From: an uncultured Oscillibacter sp.
GTDB lineage: Bacteria; Bacillota; Clostridia; Oscillospirales; Oscillospiraceae
NCBI GenBank assembly: GCA_948435975.1
Contig: CAOJHG010000135.1
Location: 1-6,252 of the forward strand
Direction: 5' to 3'
DNA: 6,252 bases
The notes beneath the pieces are model-generated. The model was not told the DNA's origin, did no database searches, and saw only the letters and a list, made by a program, of their open reading frames with translations. Positions within the stretch are counted from its first letter, which is position 1. Each line of letters opens with the position of its first letter. The translations under genes were made by a program, and so were the position numbers. Below, piece by piece: positions 5,416 through 6,252 of this stretch.

Positions 5416-5448
5416 GAAATCACTCCCTTCTGGTTTTGACAAAAGATA

Positions 5449-5469
5449 GGTAGTTATGGTAGTGTAGTG
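5449..5469. repeat. Short GTAGT direct repeats between divergent element genes
   Basis: GTAGT occurs at 5450-5454, 5459-5463 and 5464-5468; the first two are within GGTAGT units 9 bp apart. On the other strand these read ACTAC, echoing the GACTACT repeats in the tRNA scar. They lie in the gap between the minus-strand stub and the plus-strand accessory gene, where a regulator or recombination protein could bind. Three 5-mers may be chance. Confidence 0.3.
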
Positions 5470-6252
5470 CTAATATTGGAATTGGACTTTTTGCCTATCA
5501 TAACGCGCTCGTTACTCATTGTCGAGACACATTTTAATCTTGGCATTTTTAAAAGGGAGCAGACTGTCCTGTGGATTTTCAAAGTGTTCTTTCAGGATGA
5601 TGGGGAGTTTTTCGAGTACGACCCTTTGGGAATGCGGGGGCCAGCCGGTACAGAGAAGGCCCTTCCCTATCTGGAAAGTCTTCTGAGTTTCCTTGAACTG
5701 GATGCAATGGGTTGGGAACCGCTGGTCCAACAGGCGGCCTTGGACCTGGGCCAGTTCCTCTCCACCGGAGACACCGCGCACACCGACCACATGATGCAGA
5801 CGTTGGGAGAACTCGGTGCGCAACACATCTGCTTTCAGCTTTTGTATCTACGGTATTTCGAGCGCACGGCTGCGGGAAACCTCAAACCCAAAATGACAGG
5901 AGAACTGCGCCTGCTTTCAGGGCAGCTCACGGCGTACCAGAAACAGGCGCAGACATTCTTAGAGCGCATTTTGGATATTGACCAGGCTGGGAGAGAGGTC
6001 CAGCAAAACACAAGAGCGGCTTACTTCTTTGACCAGCCTCATGATACCGCACTCTTTCGCTTTGAGCCTATCCCCCATCAGCTTTGGTGCAACCAAAAAC
6101 GGCGGCTGTGGGGAAATCCTATACTCCAACACAATCCGGGACCTGATAGACTTCTCTCTCCGAGAATGCATCCGACGGGACATTCCGGTTCGGCGCCGTA
6201 GAAACTGCGGGAGATACTTCCCCATCACCGGACGGATCACGGCGGAGTATTG
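5467..6252 (+). pseudogene. Accessory protein of unknown function, frameshifted, 3' end outside window
   Basis: A coding-like frame runs from 5467 to a TAG at 6199-6201, but its last ~40 codons read as noise. From 6077 a second frame (+1) continues open to the window end with clearly protein-like sequence: ISFGATKNGGCGEILYSN, TIRDLIDFSLRECIRRDI, NCGRYFPITGRITAEY. Losing one C from the five at 6072-6076 joins both into one protein (FEPIP-ISFG). The C-terminal pattern NCGRYF...TAEY(C) resembles the zinc-ribbon-like end of clostridial element proteins that I recall as DUF6076 (unverified). The expected first Cys of CxxC is Arg (CGT, 6197-6199). The true start is uncertain: the GTG at 5467 has no good ribosome binding site, and the first ~30 residues may be spurious. 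Divergent from the recombinase remnant, it is probably part of the same decayed element. Confidence 0.6.

Noticed and set aside
5959..6240. Minus-strand frame across the end of the accessory gene
   Set aside because: It has no ribosome binding site or motif; it overlaps the convincing plus-strand frames on both sides of the frameshift.

Overview
The window looks like a GC-rich chromosome of an anaerobic Clostridia-class Firmicute, most likely of the Oscillospiraceae type. This is an inference from gene content: a Rex redox repressor, rubrerythrin, an SLH-domain secreted protein, strong AGGAGG ribosome binding sites, SigA-type promoters, and tyrosine-recombinase and accessory-gene debris typical of gut Clostridia. 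No species can be named from the sequence alone.

Left part (1-1612, + strand): the C-terminal part of dihydroxy-acid dehydratase (ilvD) is followed 24 nt later by a small PAP2-type membrane phosphatase. A strong hairpin ends the pair and also has a U-tract for transcripts coming from the right.

Middle part (1678-3823, - strand): the redox sensor rex, a secreted SLH-type protein and a 67-residue Cys/Asn/Gly-rich microprotein lie in a row on the minus strand. They may form one transcript, from a SigA promoter ahead of rex to the shared terminator. Rex-like inverted repeats overlap the rex -35 box and the predicted start of transcription, which suggests autoregulation by NADH/NAD+ ratio.

Transition (3868-4246, + strand): a near-consensus promoter leads first into a broken 5' half of tRNA-Arg(CCG), which ends in the anticodon loop. 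A short unexplained segment with 11-bp direct repeats follows, then an intact tRNA-Arg(CCG) with encoded CCA and a perfect terminator. The 69-bp direct repeat with a breakpoint in the anticodon loop looks like the scar of a tRNA-targeting integrative element, or a decayed tandem duplication.

Right part (4292-6252): rubrerythrin (oxidative-stress defence) is followed by a hairpin and then by degraded mobile DNA. This holds a tyrosine recombinase reduced to its C-terminal catalytic portion and fused out of frame to the 5' end of another, separately initiated gene. A divergent accessory gene of unknown function follows; it is frameshifted at a run of five C and runs off the window. No intact new system is visible. 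The points most worth pursuing are the interrupted tRNA locus, the Cys-rich microprotein in the rex cluster, and the two gene-decay junctions.
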